The notes under the pieces are model-generated. The model was not told the origin of the DNA, ran no database searches, and saw only the letters and a list, made by a program, of their open reading frames with translations. A stretch of 64,000 nucleotides of DNA from an uncultured Paracoccaceae bacterium (lineage in GTDB: Bacteria; Pseudomonadota; Alphaproteobacteria; Rhodobacterales; Rhodobacteraceae): assembly GCA_937146765.1 (NCBI GenBank), contig CAKZRP010000080.1, positions 62,001-126,000 on the forward strand, given 5' to 3'. The first letter of the stretch is position 1. Each line of letters begins with the position of its first letter. Shown here in pieces: positions 60,187 through 64,000 of this stretch. Both the position numbers and the translations under genes were made by a program.

Positions 60187-62208
60187 GTGGATCTGACAGC
60201 CCTGCGCAGTGAAAACCCCGAACATTGGAACAAAGCCGCCGCCATCCGTGCTCTGACGCTCGATGCGGTTGCCGGTGCGAACTCCGGTCACTCCGGGATG
60301 CCGATCGGCATGGCGGACGTGGCCACCGTGCTGTTCGAAAAGCATATGAAGTTTGATGTTAGCGCTCCCAAGTGGGCGGATCGCGATCGCTTCATCCTGT
60401 CTGCCGGCCATGGCTCGATGCTGATCTATTCGCTCCTTTATCTCATGGGCGATGCGCAGGTGACGCTGGATCAGATCAAGAACTTCCGCCAGTCCGGCGC
60501 GCTGACCGCGGGCCACCCGGAAAACTTCCTGCTCGACGCGGTTGAGGTGACCACCGGCCCGCTCGGCCAGGGGATCTCCAACGCGGTTGGCTTTGCCATG
60601 GCAGAGGAAAGCCTGCGCGCCCAGTTCGGCCGCAAGATCGTCGATCACTACACCTATGTGATCGCCGGTGACGGCTGCCTGATGGAAGGCGTCAGCCAAG
60701 AGGCCCTCGGTCTGGCCGGGCGGCACCAGTTGGGCAAGCTCATCGTCTTCTGGGACAACAACAACATCACCATCGACGGCACAGTGGAGCTGTCGGACCG
60801 TACCAACCAGGTGATGCGCTTCAAAGCCTCTGGCTGGCACGTGCAGGAAATCGACGGGCACAACCCGGCGGAAATCGACGCGGCGATTGAAGCGGCGAAA
60901 AAGTCGAAGAAGCCCTCGATGATCGCCTGCAAGACCCATATCGCTCTGGGTCACGCGGCACAGGACACCTCCAAGGGCCATGGCGCGCTGACCGATGCGG
61001 CCCAGCTTGCGGCTGCGAAAGAGGCCTATGGCTGGAAAGGTGGCGCCTATGAGGTGCCCGCCGCCATTAAATCCCAGTGGGAAGCCATTGGCGCCCGTGG
61101 CGCCGAAGAGCGCGCCGCCTGGGAGGCCCGTTTTGCCGAGATGTCCCAGCAGAAGCAGGACAGCTTCACCCGTCGCTTTGCCTTTGACGCGCCGAAGAAG
61201 CTCTCCGCCACCGTGAAGGCGCTGAAGAAGCAGATCTCCGAGTCCCAGCCCAAGGTTGCGACCCGGAAGGCCTCGGAAATGGCGCTGGAAGTCATCAACC
61301 CGATCATGCCGGAAACTATTGGTGGCTCTGCCGACCTCACCGGGTCAAACAACACCAAGACCGGCGACCTCGGTGTGTTTGACGTCGACAACCGCAAGGG
61401 CCGTTACGTCTATTGGGGGATCCGCGAGCATGGCATGGCGGCGGCGATGAACGGCATGGCGTTGCATGGCGGCATCCGTCCCTACGGCGGCACCTTCTTC
61501 TGCTTCACAGACTATGCGCGTCCCGCGATGCGTCTGGCGGCCCTGTCGAAGATCCCCACCGTCTTTGTCATGACCCATGACTCCATCGGTGTGGGCGAAG
61601 ACGGTCCGACCCACCAGCCGGTCGAGCATCTGGCGATCTGCCGCGCGACGCCGAACACCTGGACCTTCCGCCCGGCGGATGCGGTGGAGACGGCGGAAGC
61701 CTGGGAAATCGCGCTGACCTCGAAAGAGACCCCCTCGGTGATCGCGCTGACCCGTCAGAACCTGCCGACCCTGCGCACCGAGCACAAGCTCAGCAACCTG
61801 ACCGAGAAAGGCGCCTATGTGCTGGCCGAGGCGGAGAGCAAGCGTCAGGTGATCCTGATGGCGTCTGGCTCCGAGGTTTCCGTGGCGATGGCGGCGAAGG
61901 ACATCCTCGAGGGTCAGGGTATCGGTACCCGCGTGGTCTCCGTTCCCTGTATGGAGCTGTTCCTGGCGCAGGACGAAGCCTACCGCAGGAAGATCCTGCC
62001 CGCAGGCCCGGTTCGCGTGGCCATCGAGGCCGGCGTGCGCGCGGGCGGCTGGGACCGCTTCCTCCTCGGCGAGCGTGGTCAGGAGAAGAAAGCGGGCTTT
62101 GTCGGCATGACTGGCTTTGGCGCCTCTGCCCCGGCGGAAGAACTGTTTGTCAAATTCGGCATCACTGCCGAGGGCACAGTCGCCAAGGTGAAAGAGCTGC
62201 TGGGCTAA
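60187..62208 (+). CDS. tkt: Transketolase
   Basis: A 673-residue TPP enzyme of the pentose phosphate (and Calvin-type) sugar rearrangements. The TPP motif is GDGCLMEGVSQEALGLAG with VFWDNNNIT. GHSGMPIGMAD, HPEN and the pyrimidine-domain YWGIREHGMAAAMNG and MTHDSIGVGEDGPTHQP segments are complete. Translation starts at GTG 60187, which has GAGGA 8 bases upstream. gap lies 1.3 kb downstream, a common carbon-metabolism neighbourhood. Confidence 0.97.
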   Translation: MDLTALRSENPEHWNKAAAIRALTLDAVAGANSGHSGMPIGMADVATVLFEKHMKFDVSAPKWADRDRFILSAGHGSMLIYSLLYLMGDAQVTLDQIKNFRQSGALTAGHPENFLLDAVEVTTGPLGQGISNAVGFAMAEESLRAQFGRKIVDHYTYVIAGDGCLMEGVSQEALGLAGRHQLGKLIVFWDNNNITIDGTVELSDRTNQVMRFKASGWHVQEIDGHNPAEIDAAIEAAKKSKKPSMIACKTHIALGHAAQDTSKGHGALTDAAQLAAAKEAYGWKGGAYEVPAAIKSQWEAIGARGAEERAAWEARFAEMSQQKQDSFTRRFAFDAPKKLSATVKALKKQISESQPKVATRKASEMALEVINPIMPETIGGSADLTGSNNTKTGDLGVFDVDNRKGRYVYWGIREHGMAAAMNGMALHGGIRPYGGTFFCFTDYARPAMRLAALSKIPTVFVMTHDSIGVGEDGPTHQPVEHLAICRATPNTWTFRPADAVETAEAWEIALTSKETPSVIALTRQNLPTLRTEHKLSNLTEKGAYVLAEAESKRQVILMASGSEVSVAMAAKDILEGQGIGTRVVSVPCMELFLAQDEAYRRKILPAGPVRVAIEAGVRAGGWDRFLLGERGQEKKAGFVGMTGFGASAPAEELFVKFGITAEGTVAKVKELLG

Positions 62209-62218
62209 GGCCGCAGCC

Positions 62219-62282
62219 GGGGAATGGGGGCGCTGCCCCCGGCCCTCCGGGCCTCCCCCGGGATATTTACAAGAAGATGAAG
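62219..62282 (+). repeat. GC-rich tandem-hairpin intergenic element (dispersed repeat type)
   Basis: After the tkt stop come two adjacent hairpins, GGGGGC/GCCCCC (62226-62240) and GGCCC/GGGCC (62241-62253), then a CCCCCGGGATATTT segment and AAGAAGATGAAG. I recall closely similar intergenic elements in many Rhodobacteraceae genomes, where they occur in multiple copies. No second copy is visible in this window. Confidence 0.55.
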
Positions 62283-62311
62283 GGGCGCTCCGGTCTGGGG
62301 CGCCCTTTTTT
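62283..62311 (+). terminator. Rho-independent terminator after tkt
   Basis: 9-bp stem GGGCGCTCC/GGGGCGCCC (one G-U pair) with a 5-nt loop and six Ts. Confidence 0.88.
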
Positions 62312-62322
62312 GAGCAGCGGGA

Positions 62323-63273
62323 TCAATGGGCAGGCTTGCTGTCGAAAAGCGGGGCAATCACCTTGGTTGCCAGCGGGATCAGGGCGAGGCCAATTGCAAA
62401 CCCAAGGATCCCGTCCACAACAGCCTTGCTGATCCACTCCAGCACCGCGTCGCCCTGGCCGATACCATGGGCAATGGCATGGATGGTGTCCTCTGGCCAG
62501 TGCCAGCCCATCTGATGGGCGGAATGCACGATGATCGAGCCACCAACCCAGAGCATGGCGGCGGTGCCGACGATGGAAAGGAGTTTGAGAAACCAGGGCA
62601 TGAAGGCAACGATACCGCGCCCCAGCGCCCGTGTGGCTGACAGCCGTCCCACCTTGCTCAGCCAGAGGCCGACATCGTCCATCTTCACGATCACCGCCAC
62701 GACTCCATAGACAACGATGGTGATGAGGATGCCGACCACCGCAAGTGTGGCCGCCTGGATCCAGAGCACATCGCTCTCGATGGTGGACAGCGCGATGGTC
62801 ATGATCTCGGCGGAGAGGATGAAATCGGTCTTGATGGCGCCCTTGACCTTCTGTTCCTCCAGATGGGTCGGATCGCCGACCCCATGGCTGCCATCCGGCC
62901 CGCCGGACTGCTCGTCATGAGGCAGAAGCACATGGGCAATCTTCTCCGCCCCCTCAAAACAGAGATAGCATCCGCCGAGGATCAGGAGCGGCGGCACCAG
63001 CCAGGGCGCGAACTGCTGCATCAAGAGCGCCACCGGCAAGAGGAAGACCAGCTTGTTGATGAAGGAGCCGCGTGCGATCCGCCAGATCATCGGCAATTCA
63101 CGCGCCGGATGGAAGCCGGTCACGTATTTCGGCGTCACCGCCGCGTCGTCGATCACGATGCCCGCCGCCTTGGAGCCGGCTTTCATCGATTGCGCCGCCA
63201 CATCGTCGACCGAGGCGGCGGCCACCTTTGCAATTCCCGCCACATCGTCCAACAGGGCCAGAAGACCGCTCAT
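62323..63273 (-). CDS. DUF808 family inner-membrane protein (YedI type)
   Basis: A 316-residue protein with about seven hydrophobic segments. The family is recognised by the N-terminus SGLLALLDDVAGIAKVAAASVDDVA, the TPKYVTGFHPARELPMIWRIA stretch, GGCYLCFEGAEKI and EEQKVKGAIKTDFILSAEIM. The function of DUF808 proteins is unknown. It is convergent with tkt and divergent from gap. Confidence 0.93.
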   Translation of the reverse strand: MSGLLALLDDVAGIAKVAAASVDDVAAQSMKAGSKAAGIVIDDAAVTPKYVTGFHPARELPMIWRIARGSFINKLVFLLPVALLMQQFAPWLVPPLLILGGCYLCFEGAEKIAHVLLPHDEQSGGPDGSHGVGDPTHLEEQKVKGAIKTDFILSAEIMTIALSTIESDVLWIQAATLAVVGILITIVVYGVVAVIVKMDDVGLWLSKVGRLSATRALGRGIVAFMPWFLKLLSIVGTAAMLWVGGSIIVHSAHQMGWHWPEDTIHAIAHGIGQGDAVLEWISKAVVDGILGFAIGLALIPLATKVIAPLFDSKPAH

Positions 63274-63526
63274 GTCCCATCCTTCTGTCTATGAGTTCTC
63301 TTGCACAACACCTAAGCCGAGGACGGGTTCCGCATCAAGCGTGCCGCTTTGCAGCATTTTCCCCTGCCCGCCTCCTGGCCAGTTACCGCAAACGGGTATT
63401 CACTGTTAACGCAACCAGTCATGTTTTGCGCTAACAGTTTGTGTTTACTAACTTTTTCCCTTTTACCCGAGGTTAATGCCCTCTATAGGCTGGCGCAAGT
63501 TCAGGGTTTTCGTGGAGACGACAGAG
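63274..63526. other. Promoter region of gap
   Basis: About 250 bases upstream of gap, AT-rich from 63400. Possible -35 (TTTTAC) and -10 (TATAGG) elements 17 bp apart lie near 63463-63491, but the match is poor. Confidence 0.3.
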
Positions 63527-64000
63527 ATGACCATCAAAGTTGGAATCAACGGGTTCGGGCGAATTGGCCGCTGCACCCTGGCGCATATCGCGGCGAGCTA
63601 TCGCAACGACATCGAAGTGATCAAGGTCAATGCCACCGGCCCGATCGAGGCGGCTGCACATCTGATCAAATACGACTCCGTGCATGGTCGCTTTCCCGGC
63701 CAGGTGGATTTCAGCGAGGGCCGTCTGAACCTCGGTCGCGGCGACATGCAGATGTTCTCTACCTACAATATGGATGAGCTGGACTGGGAAGGTTGTGACG
63801 TTGTGCTCGAATGCACCGGCAACTTCAACGATGGTCTCAAGGCCAACAAGCACCTGGAACGCGGCGCGGGCAAGGTCCTGCTCTCTGCGCCCGGCAAGAA
63901 CGTCGACCGCACCGTGGTTTACGGTGTGAATGACGAAGAGTTGCTGCCGACCGACAAGATGGTCTCCAACGGCTCCTGCACCACCAACTGTCTGGCGCCG
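63527..64000 (+). CDS. gap: Glyceraldehyde-3-phosphate dehydrogenase, type I (3' end outside window)
   Basis: 158 codons are visible up to the right edge. The NAD-binding motif INGFGRIGR is at the N-terminus. DSVHGRFPG, ECTG and LSAPGK follow, and the catalytic Cys lies in SNGSCTTNCLAP at the window end. It interconverts glyceraldehyde 3-phosphate and 1,3-bisphosphoglycerate. NAD versus NADP preference cannot be settled from this part. Confidence 0.97.
   Translation, partial: MTIKVGINGFGRIGRCTLAHIAASYRNDIEVIKVNATGPIEAAAHLIKYDSVHGRFPGQVDFSEGRLNLGRGDMQMFSTYNMDELDWEGCDVVLECTGNFNDGLKANKHLERGAGKVLLSAPGKNVDRTVVYGVNDEELLPTDKMVSNGSCTTNCLAP

Overview
The window is GC-rich, almost fully coding chromosomal DNA from an alphaproteobacterium, most likely a marine Rhodobacteraceae (Roseobacter-group) strain. 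The evidence is a GAAC-N7-GAAC LexA operator before lexA, a B12-dependent class II ribonucleotide reductase (nrdJ), small-type purL, the trpG-trpD-trpC-moaC-moeA-lexA gene order, a gene-transfer-agent-type holin/endolysin pair beside cytochrome c maturation genes, and a GC-rich tandem-hairpin intergenic element of a kind common in this family. Genus cannot be fixed from the sequence alone.

Layout. 1-2.2 kb: a lysine-rich coiled-coil hypothetical (cut by the left edge), tRNA-Leu(CAA), a YqaA/DedA-type membrane protein and DsbB. 2.2-5.7 kb: an arginine-catabolic operon (arginase, CtlX-like hydrolase, ornithine cyclodeaminase) divergent from an Lrp/AsnC regulator, with a palindromic operator between them. 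5.7-14.4 kb: HNH endonuclease, RluE, an esterase with an AlkA-like glycosylase, an MFS transporter, and the cysS-cimA-squalene/phytoene-synthase-like operon. 14.4-19.5 kb: nrdJ between two gene-poor stretches, then tRNA-Pro(TGG). 19.5-26 kb: DUF192, double cold-shock protein, pdxH, fabI, gpt, an aminotransferase, ppiD.

26-35 kb: tryptophan synthesis in two blocks (trpE; trpG-trpD-ung-trpC) joined to moaC-moeA and followed by SOS-regulated lexA. 35-42 kb: comEC divergent from gltX, then citrate synthase, an RTX protein and an enoyl-CoA hydratase-type enzyme. 42-50 kb: a DUF2087 protein, then argC-ccmE and ccmF-ccmH split by the GTA-type endolysin/holin pair, then murI and an acyltransferase. 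50-55 kb: fused indolepyruvate oxidoreductase divergent from a LysR regulator, with a T-N11-A operator in the shared intergenic region. 55-64 kb: purL, bolA-(small membrane ORF)-grxD, zapA with a ZauP-like partner, transketolase, DUF808 and the start of gap.

The items most worth follow-up are: a 41-residue membrane ORF between bolA and grxD with 4-nt overlaps at both ends; a candidate small RNA at about 54.88-54.96 kb with an RpoH-like promoter, an exposed CCUCCC and a strong terminator; the GTA-type lysis cassette in the ccm locus; ung buried in the trp operon; and the gene-free nrdJ-tRNA-Pro interval with DnaA-like boxes and an orphan terminator. I saw no transposons, CRISPR arrays or rRNA.
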